Source: Clostridia bacterium | Lineage (GTDB): Bacteria; Bacillota; Clostridia; TANB77; CAG-508 | Direction: 5' to 3' | DNA: 53,351 nucleotides | Assembly (NCBI GenBank): GCA_017470645.1 | Contig: JAFUYJ010000022.1 | Coordinates: forward strand, 1-53,351 | Shown here: piece after piece, positions 15,775 through 26,706 of the stretch | Position numbering within the stretch: position 1 is the stretch's first letter | Layout: each line of letters opens with the position of its first letter | Made by a program: the position numbers and the translations under genes | Notes under the pieces: model-generated | Told to the model about the DNA's origin: nothing | The model's database searches: none | The model's input: only the letters and a program-made list of their open reading frames with translations

Positions 15775-17922
15775 TTAAATCTTCATACTTAAGCCAACTT
15801 TTTGTCTTTCTGTATCAATTTTTATAACTTTAACCTTAACAACATCTCCAACAGAAACTACATCAGAAGGATTTTTAACAAACTTTTCACTCAATTCTGA
15901 AATATGTACTAAACCATCATGTTTTACACCTATATCAACAAATGCTCCGAAGTCTATTACATTTCTAACAGTTCCTGTTAAAATCATACCTTCTTTTAAA
16001 TCTTCAAATTTTAAAACATCGCTGCGTAGTATTGGCTTTGGCATCTCATCTCTTGGATCCCTTCCTGGTTTTGAAAGTTCATCTATAATATCTTTCAAAG
16101 TTAATGCTCCAACTTCTAATTCTTTAGCTGTATTATCCACATTTAATGCACTTAAGTGCGCTTTTATTTCAGTTAATTTATCCTTGTTAACTAAGTCTGA
16201 TTTATCATAACCAATTTTTTTCAATAATTTTTCTGCAACATCATAGCTTTCAGGATGAACAGCTGTTATTTCTAATGGATTTTTACCATCAAAAACACGG
16301 ATGAATCCAGCACATTGTTCAAAAGCAACTTTTCCTAACTTAGGAACTTTTAAAAGTTCTTTACGCTCTTTTAGTTTTCCATTCTCATCTCTATATTTAA
16401 CTATATTGTTAGCTATTGTTTTATTTATACCAGAAACATATGATAAAAGGGATGGTGTTGCTGTGTTAACATCTACACCTACTTTATTAACTGCATCTTC
16501 CACAACTCCTGTAAGACTTTCTGTTAATCTTTTTTGATTTACATCATGTTGATATTGTCCAACACCTATTGCTTTTGGTTCAATCTTTACAAGTTCAGCT
16601 AATGGATCTTGAAGTCTTCTAGCGATTGAAATAGCACCTCTTAACGAAACATTTATATCTGGATATTCTTCTGTTGCAAGTTTTGAAGCAGAATATACAG
16701 AAGCTCCCGCTTCACTTACAATCGCATAATAAATTTCTTTATCTAATTCAGATATCATATTTGAAACAAATGTCTCAGATTCGCGTGAGGCTGTCCCATT
16801 TCCAATTGCAATCATATTAACGTCATATTTATTAATCAACTTAACTAATTCTTTTTTTGCCCCTTCTACGTCGTTTTGAGGCTCTGTTGGATACACTGTT
16901 GTTGTTGTAAGTAATTTTCCTGTCTCATCTATAACAGCAATTTTACATCCTGTTCTATATGCTGGATCGAATCCCATAACTGTTAAACCTTTTAATGGAG
17001 CACCTAACAATAGTTGTTTTGCATTTTGTCCAAATACTTTTATAGCTTGTTCTTCAGCTTTTTCTGTTAGATCTGAACGTATTTCCCTTTCAATTGAAGG
17101 TTCTATTAGTCTTTTGAAACTATCTAAAATAGTATTTTGAAGTATTTCCTTAAATTGGCTATCACCTTTAATAACATCATTCTCCATATAGTTAATTATT
17201 TGTTCTTCAGGTTTCTCCATCTTAACTTTTAAGAAATCTTCTTTTTCACCTCTATTAATTGCAAGAATTCTATGACTAGGAATCCTACTTACCTTTTCAT
17301 TAAAATCATAATACATCTCATAACTTGACTTAACTTCAGGATCACCTTTCGTAACAATTAAACCATCTCTATAACATAATCTTTTAATTTCTTTTCTATA
17401 TTTTGCATTATCGGAAATATTTTCAGCAATAATATCCATAGCACCAGCTATTGCATCCTCTATTGTTTCAACACCTTTTTCACTATCAATAAAATCTTTA
17501 GCAATCTCATTAATATCACGTTTATCCTCTTGAGCAAAAATCACTTCAGCTAAAGGCTCTAATCCTTTCTCTTTAGCAACAGTAGCTCTCGTTCTCTTCT
17601 TTTGCTTATAAGGTCTATAAATATCCTCAACTTCCGCTAAAATCTTAGCATTCTCAAGAGCGGCAATAATTTCATCAGTTAACTTACCTTGCTCCTCAAT
17701 AGAATTTCTAACCTCTTCTTTTCTTGTTTCCAAATTACGCAAATAATTAAGCCTATCCCCCAAATCACGTAATTGTTCATCGCTTAATCCACCAGTAACT
17801 TCTTTCCTATAACGTGCAATGAAAGGAATAGTATTTCCCTCATCAATCAACTTAACAGTACTCTCAACCTGTCCATACTTAACCCCTAACTCATTTGCAA
17901 TAATCTGAATAATCTTCTCCAT
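15775..17922 (-). CDS. tex: RNA-binding transcription accessory protein Tex
   Basis: Tex is a conserved nucleic-acid-binding protein related to eukaryotic Spt6. The 715-residue protein shows the N-terminal helical domain (FIARYRKEVTGGLSDEQLR), the YqgF-like RNase-H fold (VMGFDPAYRTGCKIAVIDE), helix-hairpin-helix repeats (SLLSYVSGINKTIANNIV) and a C-terminal S1 domain (GTVRNVIDFGAFVDIGV; DGLVHISELS). I chose the ATG ten bases after GGAGG over an upstream in-frame GTG that precedes that site. It is not closely spaced with its left neighbour. Confidence 0.95.
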   Translation of the reverse strand: MEKIIQIIANELGVKYGQVESTVKLIDEGNTIPFIARYRKEVTGGLSDEQLRDLGDRLNYLRNLETRKEEVRNSIEEQGKLTDEIIAALENAKILAEVEDIYRPYKQKKRTRATVAKEKGLEPLAEVIFAQEDKRDINEIAKDFIDSEKGVETIEDAIAGAMDIIAENISDNAKYRKEIKRLCYRDGLIVTKGDPEVKSSYEMYYDFNEKVSRIPSHRILAINRGEKEDFLKVKMEKPEEQIINYMENDVIKGDSQFKEILQNTILDSFKRLIEPSIEREIRSDLTEKAEEQAIKVFGQNAKQLLLGAPLKGLTVMGFDPAYRTGCKIAVIDETGKLLTTTTVYPTEPQNDVEGAKKELVKLINKYDVNMIAIGNGTASRESETFVSNMISELDKEIYYAIVSEAGASVYSASKLATEEYPDINVSLRGAISIARRLQDPLAELVKIEPKAIGVGQYQHDVNQKRLTESLTGVVEDAVNKVGVDVNTATPSLLSYVSGINKTIANNIVKYRDENGKLKERKELLKVPKLGKVAFEQCAGFIRVFDGKNPLEITAVHPESYDVAEKLLKKIGYDKSDLVNKDKLTEIKAHLSALNVDNTAKELEVGALTLKDIIDELSKPGRDPRDEMPKPILRSDVLKFEDLKEGMILTGTVRNVIDFGAFVDIGVKHDGLVHISELSEKFVKNPSDVVSVGDVVKVKVIKIDTERQKVGLSMKI

Positions 17923-18073
17923 TTTTTCTAATCCTCCTAACACGTCTTTGCAACCTAATACTATCTCTCACCCATAGAGTAGTAAAAATGTTGATATTTT
18001 TTAATATTTTTACGAGCCTATTGCAAAGCACTTCATCCACCCACATCATACCATTATACAGACAAAAAAACAA

Positions 18074-18104
18074 GAGATAAACACATATAAAATATGTTTA
18101 TCTC
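18074..18104 (-). terminator. Terminator downstream of the surface-protein gene at 18151
   Basis: GAGATAAAC and GTTTATCTC arms with extra pairing inside; on the minus strand it is followed by a T-rich tract containing a run of seven T. It ends the transcript of the 18151-22377 gene before the tex promoter region. Confidence 0.7.
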
Positions 18105-18150
18105 CCATTTATTCTCTATATTATCAAAATGTCTTTATAATAAGATAATC

Positions 18151-21100
18151 TTATTTTGTTAAAACTTTTCTTCTAATAATAACAACACCTAGTGAAACTA
18201 TAGCTAATACAGCGATTGCAACACCTGTATATACTATTGGAGCTCCTGTTCTAATTGCAAGAATTACTGGTGCATCATCAATATCATCTTCACCTGGAAC
18301 TTTATTGTTTGGTGTAGAATCTATATCTTTTGATCCAAATTCATTGAAGTCTTTACTAATTTCAGCTACGTTTGTTTTTAATCCTAAATTGTTTGCTCCA
18401 TTAATCCATGTTAATAAGATTTTTACTTCTGCTGTTTCACCTGGTTGTAATAATGTATCTGCTAATGCATCTGTAACAACTTTTCCGTCTACTTCTTTCC
18501 ATTGTGGGTTATCAGCTGGAACGAATTTTAATCCTTCTGGTATATAATCAGAAATTTCTTTTGCATAACCAGCGATTTCACCTTGGTTAATTATACGGAT
18601 TGAGTATTCAAATTTAACTTCTACATTATCAATATTTGTATTCTTTAAGTCAACTTTAACAACTGGTTCTGGGTCATCCCAAGCATCATGATTTGTTTCA
18701 GTTACTTTTTCATAACCATTTTCATAAACAATAGCTTTTGTTACCCATTTTCTTAAAGCTAAGTCAAAGTATCTTACTTTTACTTTATCAATATCTTGAT
18801 CGTCTTCACCATCAATCCATTCATTTGTTGTAGAATCTCTATCATCTACTGAATTTCCATTACTATCTGTATCTTCAGTAATTTGAGCATGATTTATTAG
18901 TATTCTATCAGATGTTTCTGGTTCAACAACTTTGAATGCTACTTTTAAATCTTTATAATCTAATTTCTTGCTACTTGCATCAAATGCTTTTATTAGATTA
19001 TCTTTTCCATTTTTCATTGATAAGTAATCTGTTGAGATTGAATTTGTTTCTTTATTCAATACCCATTTATATTCTTTGTTTATTTCATGATCTGGTAAGA
19101 ATTCTAATCCTTCTGGAATATCGTCCATAACTTCTGCTGCATATCCATCCATTTCACCTTCATTGTAAACACGAATTGTATATGTAACTATATCAGTTGG
19201 GTTTACATCTACTGGTTCTTTAGAATGATTATATGTTGCTGTTGTAGATTCACCACTTATTAATTTTGATAAATCAACTTTTGGTTCTCTACTTTCTGCT
19301 AATTCTTTTCCATTAACTTCTGTAATAAATTTACGTAATGATAAGTCAAATTCTTTTTGAACATCTGGAACTAATATTGTTAATGTTGTTTTTTCATTAT
19401 TTAAAGAATACTCAACATCTTTTCCATCAACTTTAACTCTATCTCCATCTATTACAAAGCTTTTTCCATTATATTTAGCTGCAACTTTTACTGTTATATC
19501 ACCATCATATAATTTATAATTTTCTGGTGCTTTTGTTTCTTTAATTGTATATAAATATTGTTCTTTTTCATCTTTGAATTGAACACCGTTAACAACTGTT
19601 ACTTCTCCGTTTGCTCCTGTTGGTCCAACTTCTTTATCTATATCTGAACCTTTAACTGAGAAATATGCACCTGGTAATGTTGTCTTTTTGTCAGCAGCAT
19701 CAACTTTCTTAATTACAATGCTATATTTTCCTGTTAATAATTCAACTGTTTCAAAATCGTCATCATCTTGAACACCTGGGTAGTATTTTGAATCTACTAC
19801 TGTTTTTCCGTTTGAATCAACATATGTTCTTTCTCTAGCATTTACATACCAATTATCTAAATCTAAGTTATTTTTAATAGTATCTTGAACAGAATCTCTA
19901 TCAACATTACCTATAGCTGTAGCTTCTTTCCAAACTACGTTTCCTTCAGCATCTTTTTCTGAATATCCATAATTTGTAATTTCTGCACGGCTTGTAATGT
20001 ATGTTTTATCTGTATCATTTACTCTACAAATAATTTTTACTTCTTGATAATATTTGTCTGTTACTTTAAAGTCTTTTTGACCAAAGAAATCTCTTAATGT
20101 TTGAATAACTGTATTTCCATTGTAATTTAATACTATTACTTTATCTCCTTCTTTAGCTGTAGTTGTGTATAATTTAGCACTTTCATCAGCTATTTTAACG
20201 AATGTTAATCCGTCTGGTATATAATCAGTAATAGATTTTGCAAATCCTAATATTTCACCTTCGTTGTATACTCTAATTGTGTATTCAACTTCTGATCCTA
20301 TTGTTACACCAATACTATCTTTTATATGATAATATGAAGCTGTTCCTGTTTGTTGTAAATTAATGATTGATTGTTCGTTTATAATTGGCTCTCTACTTGG
20401 AGTTACATCTTCACCATCTATTTTAGAAATGAATTTACGTAAAGCTAAGTCAAATTCTTTTTCTCTGTTTGGTACATAAATTTTAATTGTTGATCCATCT
20501 AATTTAAATGTTGGAGCTGCATTCATACCATTTTCAACTGGTGAATATTTAAATGTAATTCCATCTTCTTTTAATACATATGTATTATCAACTTTTGTCA
20601 TTTTAACATCTAATGATATAGTTCCATTGTATAATTCATAGTTTTCTGGTGCACCTGTTTCTTTAATTGTGTATTTTCCAACTGTTGTATCATCGTTAAC
20701 TTGTACATTTGAAGCAACTGTTATTTTACCATTTTGAGTTGTTGCTTCTTTACCATTTACTTCAAATTTTGCAGGAGTTACTACAGTGTTTCCTTTATAA
20801 TCTACTTTATATAATTCAACACTATATTGACCTGGTTTTGGTAATTCTTCATTTGGTACTGTAATTGTTATTGTTGCATTTTCTGATGAAACATCAACTT
20901 TAGCACCATTAGTAAATCCTTCTGATGTTGTATTATCACTATCTATTAAATATTTTTTGTTTACTTCTTTAAATTTAACATTTACTTTCATTGTTCCTTC
21001 AAAAGCTTTATATCCTTCTGGAGCTTTTGTTTCAACAACTTCATATGTATCTGTTTGATTTGTATTTTCAATCTTTTTATTATTTTCAATATTTAAAATA

Positions 21101-22377
21101 CCATTTTCAGTATTTTTTTCTGTTCCATTAACTTTGAAAGTTGCTGGTGATTCTGTAATAACTGTTGTTCCGTCTTTTTTAACTTTCTTTAAAACAACAT
21201 TATATGAACCACCTGGAGGTGTGATAGTTATATCTTTGCTATCAGTTAAACTTGTTGCCTTTACTGTTTTTTCAACTCCCATTAAGTTTTGTTTATCTCC
21301 ACCATCAACTACATATGCTTGTGTATATATTTTTGATGTTATTGAGTCAATTTTAAATGATACCTTCTTAACGTTATTTTTATATCCATCTAATTTAATA
21401 TAAAAACTTCCATCATTATTTTTTTCTACAACTGCTTGGTTTTTGTTTTCTGTTGAACCGTCATTTTTTGTTATAGTTACTGTTATTGGATATTGTGCTT
21501 TATCAACACTACCAAAACTATATGATGTTAATTTAACACCATTTGATTCTATATAATAAGGTCCTACTTTATATGTACTTTCATCAAATTTCGCATTGTT
21601 TTTATTCAACGTAACAACATTTGTTATTGAATTTGAAGTACTACTATTACTATCTGCCAAAACTGTTAATGCATAATACATATATTTTAGAGTTTTTTGT
21701 TCATCAGCAGATAAATTTGCTCCATCTAAATATTGATTTGGGTTTTTATCGTATGTTGCTGATATTGTTGTTCCAGCATTTTTAGTATATTTCCATAACG
21801 CAATTTGCTCTACAAGTTCAATTGCATTCTTTGAATAGGTTGTACCTATTTTCTTATCTTTTAAAGCGAATATTTTTTGTGGTGTGACACTTGAAGTGTC
21901 AAAACCTTTTGCAGCAACTTTTGTTTTTACTGTATCTGATGTTAATAAATTTGCTAAGTTAATTAATTGAACATTTTTAGCAGTGTTATTGTTTATTCCA
22001 CCTTCTCCTCTTACAGTTGAAATATACATGTTATTAATTAACCATCTAGCAGATTTAAAATTATTGAAATATTTTCCTGCATCTGGTATATCAATTGGAT
22101 TTCCGTATGTTTTATAACTTAAGTTAGCTTCCTCTTGAACACAGAATATGTTATCATAACCTGTAGCATTTCCATCTTTTTCAATTACGTTGATGGCCAT
22201 TCCTCCTACAGATGCTCCAGAAGAATTTGCTTTAATATTTACATATTGGCTTACTTCTGTAGCTTTGTTTCTTGGTATAAATACTATACCTGCTGTTATC
22301 GCCGCAATCATTAATACTATAACTGCAACTCTAAATTTAGCATTTTTTAATAATAAAGACATTTTAAATTTTAACAT
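18151..22377 (-). CDS. Large cell-surface protein with thioester-type head and Cna-B/SpaA repeats
   Basis: A 1408-residue surface protein. The start follows GGAGG; an upstream in-frame ATG lies before that site. A signal anchor (about 18-36) is followed by a domain with Cys in NIFCVQEEANLSYKTYG and the TQXA-like motif VEQIALWKYTK, suggesting a Cys-Gln thioester adhesin head (inference). Then come Cna-B/SpaA-type domains near residues 384, 515 and 888 (IVIKKVD, ETKAPENYKLYDG). They alternate with three DUF11-like repeats beginning EFDLALRKFISK or similar, with TIRVYNEGE. A C-terminal membrane helix and basic tail end it. No LPXTG motif is visible; SIRTGAP precedes the helix, so sortase anchoring is uncertain. 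Confidence 0.85.
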   Translation of the reverse strand: MLKFKMSLLLKNAKFRVAVIVLMIAAITAGIVFIPRNKATEVSQYVNIKANSSGASVGGMAINVIEKDGNATGYDNIFCVQEEANLSYKTYGNPIDIPDAGKYFNNFKSARWLINNMYISTVRGEGGINNNTAKNVQLINLANLLTSDTVKTKVAAKGFDTSSVTPQKIFALKDKKIGTTYSKNAIELVEQIALWKYTKNAGTTISATYDKNPNQYLDGANLSADEQKTLKYMYYALTVLADSNSSTSNSITNVVTLNKNNAKFDESTYKVGPYYIESNGVKLTSYSFGSVDKAQYPITVTITKNDGSTENKNQAVVEKNNDGSFYIKLDGYKNNVKKVSFKIDSITSKIYTQAYVVDGGDKQNLMGVEKTVKATSLTDSKDITITPPGGSYNVVLKKVKKDGTTVITESPATFKVNGTEKNTENGILNIENNKKIENTNQTDTYEVVETKAPEGYKAFEGTMKVNVKFKEVNKKYLIDSDNTTSEGFTNGAKVDVSSENATITITVPNEELPKPGQYSVELYKVDYKGNTVVTPAKFEVNGKEATTQNGKITVASNVQVNDDTTVGKYTIKETGAPENYELYNGTISLDVKMTKVDNTYVLKEDGITFKYSPVENGMNAAPTFKLDGSTIKIYVPNREKEFDLALRKFISKIDGEDVTPSREPIINEQSIINLQQTGTASYYHIKDSIGVTIGSEVEYTIRVYNEGEILGFAKSITDYIPDGLTFVKIADESAKLYTTTAKEGDKVIVLNYNGNTVIQTLRDFFGQKDFKVTDKYYQEVKIICRVNDTDKTYITSRAEITNYGYSEKDAEGNVVWKEATAIGNVDRDSVQDTIKNNLDLDNWYVNARERTYVDSNGKTVVDSKYYPGVQDDDDFETVELLTGKYSIVIKKVDAADKKTTLPGAYFSVKGSDIDKEVGPTGANGEVTVVNGVQFKDEKEQYLYTIKETKAPENYKLYDGDITVKVAAKYNGKSFVIDGDRVKVDGKDVEYSLNNEKTTLTILVPDVQKEFDLSLRKFITEVNGKELAESREPKVDLSKLISGESTTATYNHSKEPVDVNPTDIVTYTIRVYNEGEMDGYAAEVMDDIPEGLEFLPDHEINKEYKWVLNKETNSISTDYLSMKNGKDNLIKAFDASSKKLDYKDLKVAFKVVEPETSDRILINHAQITEDTDSNGNSVDDRDSTTNEWIDGEDDQDIDKVKVRYFDLALRKWVTKAIVYENGYEKVTETNHDAWDDPEPVVKVDLKNTNIDNVEVKFEYSIRIINQGEIAGYAKEISDYIPEGLKFVPADNPQWKEVDGKVVTDALADTLLQPGETAEVKILLTWINGANNLGLKTNVAEISKDFNEFGSKDIDSTPNNKVPGEDDIDDAPVILAIRTGAPIVYTGVAIAVLAIVSLGVVIIRRKVLTK

Positions 22378-22431
22378 TATTTTACATCCTCCTATTTTTA
22401 TAAACTTTTGTAATATCTTTAACATTGTATT

Positions 22432-22476
22432 AAAGACAAATTAAAAACATACACAAAAAACTGTATGTTTGTCTTT
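22432..22476 (-). other. Leader hairpin upstream of the 18151-22377 gene
   Basis: AAACATACA (22445-22453) pairs with TGTATGTTT (22462-22470), extended by AAAGAC/GTCTTT at 22432-22437 and 22471-22476. It lies in the probable 5' leader about 55 bases before the start codon. No riboswitch consensus is recognisable. Confidence 0.45.
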
Positions 22477-22614
22477 TAATTTATCTTTAGTATCTCCGCA
22501 CTTTTTATAAAGTACTTCTTAATTGTAACACATTTTGCGGAAAAAATCAACAGTTTTTCCATTTTTTTTACCTATCCAAACAAACTTTATGTAAATTTTG
22601 GTATTTAAAGTAGA

Positions 22615-22848
22615 AAATTATTAAAATATGCCAATAAATAAACTGACGGTACCTACAAATATATTTTAGCAAAGTACGAGGCGCGCAGCTTGGCACGTTT
22701 TAGTATAATTGATAAAAGGAGTTACGAACGCAAACTATCTCTGCTTTCAAACTCCTTTTATCTTATACTAAAACCGGCCAGTAAGCCTACGTAGCAAAAT
22801 ATATTTGTAGGTACCGTCAGTTTATTTATTGGCATATTTTAATAATTT
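22615..22848. repeat. Foldback element, copy 1 of a conserved-core family
   Basis: Outer arms of about 54 bp (22615-22669 and 22793-22848) flank a core. The core's stem sequences, GTTTTAGTATAA / TTATACTAAAAC and AAAAGGAG / CTCCTTTT, and its bulged segments (CGAGGCGCGCAGCTTG and CCGGCCAGTAAGCCTACG) recur in the copy at 29905-30061. The right arm overlaps the last codons and stop of the rubrerythrin gene. It fills the gene-free gap before that gene. Confidence 0.75.
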
Positions 22849-23381
22849 TCAGCCTTAACCTCAAAATAAGATTTTGGATGATTGCAAACAGGACAAACCT
22901 CTGGAGCTTGTTTACCTATAACAATATGTCCACAATTTCTACATTTCCAAATTGCATCACCATCTTTGCTGAACACTAAACCACCTTCAATATTTTCTAA
23001 TAATTTTTTATATCTAGCTTCATGCTCTCTTTCAATTTTTCCTACAGCTTCAAATAAGTATGCTATATGATCAAAACCTTCTTCTTTAGCTTCTTTTGCC
23101 ATTCTGTCATACATGTCTGTCCATTCATAATTTTCACCAGCTGCTGCATCACTTAAGTTTTGTGTTGTTGGTGGAACTTCTCCATCATGTAAAAGCTTAA
23201 ACCATATTTTGGCATGTTCTTTTTCATTATCTGCTGTTTCTTGGAAAATTGCAGCAATTTGCTCATATCCTTCTTTTTTAGCTTTGCTTGCATAATAAGT
23301 ATATTTATTTCTTGCTTGTGATTCTCCAGCAAAAGCATCCATTAAATTTTTTTCTGTTTTTGTACCTTTTAAATCTGGCAT
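22839..23381 (-). CDS. Rubrerythrin
   Basis: A 180-residue cytosolic peroxide-detoxifying protein of anaerobes. The N-terminal four-helix ferritin-like domain carries the two diiron motifs ([12 protein letters not shown] with [11 protein letters not shown]; then [14 protein letters not shown]). The C-terminal rubredoxin-like domain has two CxxC pairs (CRNCGHIV and CPVCNHP). TAGGAGG precedes the ATG. Its presence supports an anaerobic host. The last codons lie inside the arm of a foldback element, so the mRNA 3' end is probably structured. Confidence 0.97.
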   Translation of the reverse strand: MPDLKGTKTEKNLMDAFAGESQARNKYTYYASKAKKEGYEQIAAIFQETADNEKEHAKIWFKLLHDGEVPPTTQNLSDAAAGENYEWTDMYDRMAKEAKEEGFDHIAYLFEAVGKIEREHEARYKKLLENIEGGLVFSKDGDAIWKCRNCGHIVIGKQAPEVCPVCNHPKSYFEVKAENY

Positions 23382-23479
23382 AATATCAAAACCTCCTAAA
23401 AATTATTTTTCTCATTATAACATATTCTTTACTAAAATCAAGGCTTTATTCACAAAATTTCGACATCACACTGCATAAA

Positions 23480-23503
23480 AAAAACGCCCTCAAAAGGACG
23501 TTT
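23480..23503 (-). terminator. ftsH terminator
   Basis: AAAACG-C-CCT and AGG-A-CGTTTT arms around a short loop, followed on the minus strand by a run of eight T. It lies 7 bases past the ftsH stop. Confidence 0.85.
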
Positions 23504-23509
23504 TAAATA

Positions 23510-25309
23510 TTATGCAAAAATGCTATCGAACTCTTCTCCATCTATTTTTTCTTTTTCTAGTAAAACACCTGCAACAGCATGTAATTTATCAATATTAGCT
23601 TTTAATATGTCTTCAGCTGTTTTATAAGCATTATCAACAATTGCTTTAACTTCTTCATCAATAATACCTGCTGTTTCTTCAGAGTATCCTTTTCCTTGTG
23701 AGAAATCTCTTCCCAAGAATACCTCTTCTTGATTTGTTCCTAGCATTATTGTACCAATTCTTTCGCTCATACCATATTTTGTAACCATTGAACGGGCAAT
23801 TTGTGTAGCTCTTTCAATATCGTTACTTGCACCTGTTGAAATATCATTTAAAATAAGTTGTTCAGCAACTCTTCCTCCTAATAATGAAACTATTTGTTCT
23901 AACATTTCAGACTTAGACATGAATGACTTATCTTCAGTTGGTCTATACATTGTATATCCACCAGCCATACCTCTTGGTACAATTGATATTTGATGTACAG
24001 CATCTTGTGTTGGTAAGAATCTACTTACTACTGCATGACCGGCTTCGTGATATGCAACTAGTTTATTCTCTTTTTCACTTCTTACTCTTGTTTTCTTTTC
24101 AGGTCCCATTGTAACCTTTACCATTGCATCTTCAATCTCAGCCATATTTATTTCTGTTTTATTTCTTCTTGCTGCTAGTAATGCTGCTTCATTCAAAACA
24201 TTCTCCAAATCTGCTCCAGAGAATCCTGATGTATTTTTAGCAATTGTTTTTAAATCTACATCTTCTCCTAATATCTTCTTTCTAGCATGAACCTCTAATA
24301 TTTCCTCTCTAGCTCTAACATCAGGAGCTGAAACTACTATTTGTCTATCGAATCTACCTGGACGTAATAACGCTTTGTCTAGAATGTCTGGTCTATTTGT
24401 TGCTGCCAAAACTATTACACCTTCATTTGTTGCAAATCCATCCATTTCAACAAGTAATTGGTTAAGTGTTTGTTCTCTTTCATCATGTCCTCCACCAACA
24501 CCTGCACCTCTTTGGCGTCCTACAGCATCAATTTCATCTATGAATATAATACATGGTGCATTTTTCTTAGCTTGTTCAAATAAATCTCTAACACGTGATG
24601 CACCAACACCAACGAACATTTCTACAAAGTCTGAACCACTTATAATAAAGAATGGAACACCTGCTTCACCTGCGACTGCTTTTGCAAGTAATGTTTTACC
24701 AGTTCCTGGATGTCCAACTAATAGAACACCTTTTGGAATTCTAGCACCCATATCTGTAAATTTCTTTGGATTTTTTAAGAATTCTACTATTTCTTGTAAT
24801 TCTTCTTTTTCTTCGTCAACACCTGCAACATCATTGAATGTCACTTTATTTTTTGTTATTTCTGTTAAATTTTTTGCCTTACTTTTTCCAAAAGACATTT
24901 GCTTTCCAGCTCCGCCTTGACTTTTATTCATTAAAATGAACCAGAATAAGAAAAAGATTATTAATAATCCAAATGGTGTTAATAAACCAAGAATTATCAT
25001 AAACCAAGATTCTGATTTTTCTTTAACATTAACATCGCCATTTTTCATTGGTTCATCTAATGTATTCATAAAGTTTTCCATATTTGGTATATTTACTTCT
25101 TTTTTATTATCATCGTTTTTTAATTTGACAATAGCAGATTCTCCTGATGCATTTATTTCTATATCCTCTACCTCATTTACTGCTATTTTTTCAACTAATT
25201 CTGAATATGATATCTTTCTATCACTATTTTCTAGAATAGAAGAAATTAATACTACAAAAATTATTCCAATTACTAGCCACACTGCTAGAGTCTTTAAACT
25301 GTTTTTCAA
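23510..25309 (-). CDS. ftsH: ATP-dependent zinc metalloprotease FtsH
   Basis: Membrane-bound AAA+ protease for quality control of membrane and short-lived proteins. The chosen start is TTG (giving [11 protein letters not shown]), spaced 6 bases after AAAGGAGGT; upstream in-frame codons overlap that site. Two membrane helices lie at about 7-25 and 100-122. Walker A reads GHPGTGKT (usually GPPGTGKT), followed by [13 protein letters not shown] and the second region of homology. The zinc site HEAGH is at about residue 422. At 599 residues it is normal length. tilS lies upstream, a frequent Bacillota order (tilS-hpt-ftsH), here without hpt. Confidence 0.97.
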   Translation of the reverse strand: MKNSLKTLAVWLVIGIIFVVLISSILENSDRKISYSELVEKIAVNEVEDIEINASGESAIVKLKNDDNKKEVNIPNMENFMNTLDEPMKNGDVNVKEKSESWFMIILGLLTPFGLLIIFFLFWFILMNKSQGGAGKQMSFGKSKAKNLTEITKNKVTFNDVAGVDEEKEELQEIVEFLKNPKKFTDMGARIPKGVLLVGHPGTGKTLLAKAVAGEAGVPFFIISGSDFVEMFVGVGASRVRDLFEQAKKNAPCIIFIDEIDAVGRQRGAGVGGGHDEREQTLNQLLVEMDGFATNEGVIVLAATNRPDILDKALLRPGRFDRQIVVSAPDVRAREEILEVHARKKILGEDVDLKTIAKNTSGFSGADLENVLNEAALLAARRNKTEINMAEIEDAMVKVTMGPEKKTRVRSEKENKLVAYHEAGHAVVSRFLPTQDAVHQISIVPRGMAGGYTMYRPTEDKSFMSKSEMLEQIVSLLGGRVAEQLILNDISTGASNDIERATQIARSMVTKYGMSERIGTIMLGTNQEEVFLGRDFSQGKGYSEETAGIIDEEVKAIVDNAYKTAEDILKANIDKLHAVAGVLLEKEKIDGEEFDSIFA

Positions 25310-25490
25310 AATTGTACCTCCTTTATAGAACAAAAATTAATTCTACTAAAATCTATTAGACACTATAACATAATTCTGCCCGTATTTCAAGGAATTCATA
25401 AAACTTTCATATTACAAAATTCTACATTTTTCGTAAGTACTACGGAAATAATGTTTTTTATCTCTTATGTAACAAAAAAGTAATGAAACA

Positions 25491-25544
25491 TTTTGGGACG
25501 GACTTAATTGTTTCAAAAATGAAACAATTAAGTCCGTCCCAAAA
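25491..25544. repeat. Perfect 25-bp palindrome between ftsH and tilS
   Basis: TTTTGGGACGGACTTAATTG... at 25491-25515 is the exact reverse complement of 25520-25544, with a 4-nt loop. It resembles the palindrome at 42556-42618 (GGGGAC termini, loop flanked by TTTCA/TGAAA). It lies 19 bases past the tilS stop and could double as its terminator. Confidence 0.75.
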
Positions 25545-25562
25545 CGTCTCACCCAAAAAGCT

Positions 25563-26570
25563 TCATTCCCTAGTTATTTTAGAAATATAGATTTTTCCTT
25601 TATTTACCAAGACCTTTGTGTTTTTATTTGGTGTAAGATATTTGTTCCCTACGTTTTTTTCGCACAGGCTAATAATGTCATCTACATGAATTTTTCCAAC
25701 TCCTTGCGTTGTTCCCATTACTTCTTTTATTGCATATAAAATCACTTTACTTTTTATAAATCTTTCTTGCTGATTAAATTTTTTTAAATCTAATATAAAC
25801 ACGTCTATTTTTTTATCCTCTGTATCTTCATATATTTTCAATTCTCGTTCAACAAGATTGATAACATATTTGTCTAAGAACTCATTTTCTTGACTTGCTA
25901 ATTTAGACAATTTGTTTAGTGACTCAATTATATTTGGATTAAATTCTTTTTTTATTTGTGGAATAATTATATTCCTTATTTTATTTCTCGTATATGTATT
26001 TTCAAAGTTAGATTTATCTATCTTAGGTTGTAAATTATTTTCTTCGCAATAATTCTCTATTTCTTGTCTCTCGCACTCAATTATTGGTCTAATATACTTG
26101 CCATCTCTTATTGGCTCAATACCCTTTAATCCTGATGTCCCTGAGCCTCTAAATATATTCATTAACACTGTTTCTGCATTGTCATTAGCATTATGTGCTG
26201 TTGCTATTTTGTTTGCCCCCACTTCATTTAAAACTTCTTCAAAAAAATCATATCTTGCTTTTCTACCTGCTTCTTCTGTTCCAATTTTTTCGATATCTGA
26301 TTTTTCAATTACATTTATTTTTTTTATATAACATTTGACATTTAATCTTTCACACCAGTTTTTAACATACTCAGTTTCTTCATCGGCTTCCTCTCTTATC
26401 ATATGATTAATATGAGCAACTACTATCTCAAAATTCAATTTTTGTTTAAGTTTATTTAAGATATATAGCAAACTCATTGAATCTGGTCCACCAGAGACTC
26501 CAATTACTACTTTATCATTGGGTTGTATTAAATTATATTTTTGTATAGTTTCAAGCACTTTACTTTGCAA
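25563..26570 (-). CDS. tilS: tRNA(Ile)-lysidine synthase
   Basis: TilS converts the wobble cytidine of tRNA-Ile(CAU) to lysidine so that AUA is read as isoleucine. The PP-loop SGGPDS is at residues 26-31, followed by VAHINHMIREEADEE and ATAHNANDNAETVLMNIFRG. At 335 residues it has the catalytic core and a shortened C-terminal region. The start is TTG after AGAGGTGA. The many ATA codons in this window make this enzyme important for decoding. No CGG codon appears. Confidence 0.95.
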   Translation of the reverse strand: MQSKVLETIQKYNLIQPNDKVVIGVSGGPDSMSLLYILNKLKQKLNFEIVVAHINHMIREEADEETEYVKNWCERLNVKCYIKKINVIEKSDIEKIGTEEAGRKARYDFFEEVLNEVGANKIATAHNANDNAETVLMNIFRGSGTSGLKGIEPIRDGKYIRPIIECERQEIENYCEENNLQPKIDKSNFENTYTRNKIRNIIIPQIKKEFNPNIIESLNKLSKLASQENEFLDKYVINLVERELKIYEDTEDKKIDVFILDLKKFNQQERFIKSKVILYAIKEVMGTTQGVGKIHVDDIISLCEKNVGNKYLTPNKNTKVLVNKGKIYISKITRE

Positions 26571-26638
26571 ATTTATTCACCTCTTATTTCCACAATTGTG
26601 CATATTGTAGCACATTTTTTTAATTTAGGCAAGAAAAG

Positions 26639-26664
26639 GCTCCCAACGTATTACAGTTGAGAGC
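26639..26664 (-). terminator. Terminator of small membrane-protein module 1
   Basis: GCTCCCAAC (26639-26647) and GTTGAGAGC (26656-26664) form a stem with one mismatch. The same hairpin, perfect, ends the second module at 27038-27063. Confidence 0.7.
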
Positions 26665-26706
26665 TTGAAAGAGATATTTGATTAATAAACAATCAATGAT
26701 TATTTA

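Noticed and set aside
22432..22476. Riboswitch in the leader of the 18151-22377 gene
   Set aside because: Only a simple two-part hairpin is present and no known aptamer consensus is recognisable.
22615..22848. Integron attC site or CRISPR remnant
   Set aside because: No integrase boxes and no regular repeat-spacer pattern; only two dispersed copies of a foldback are seen.
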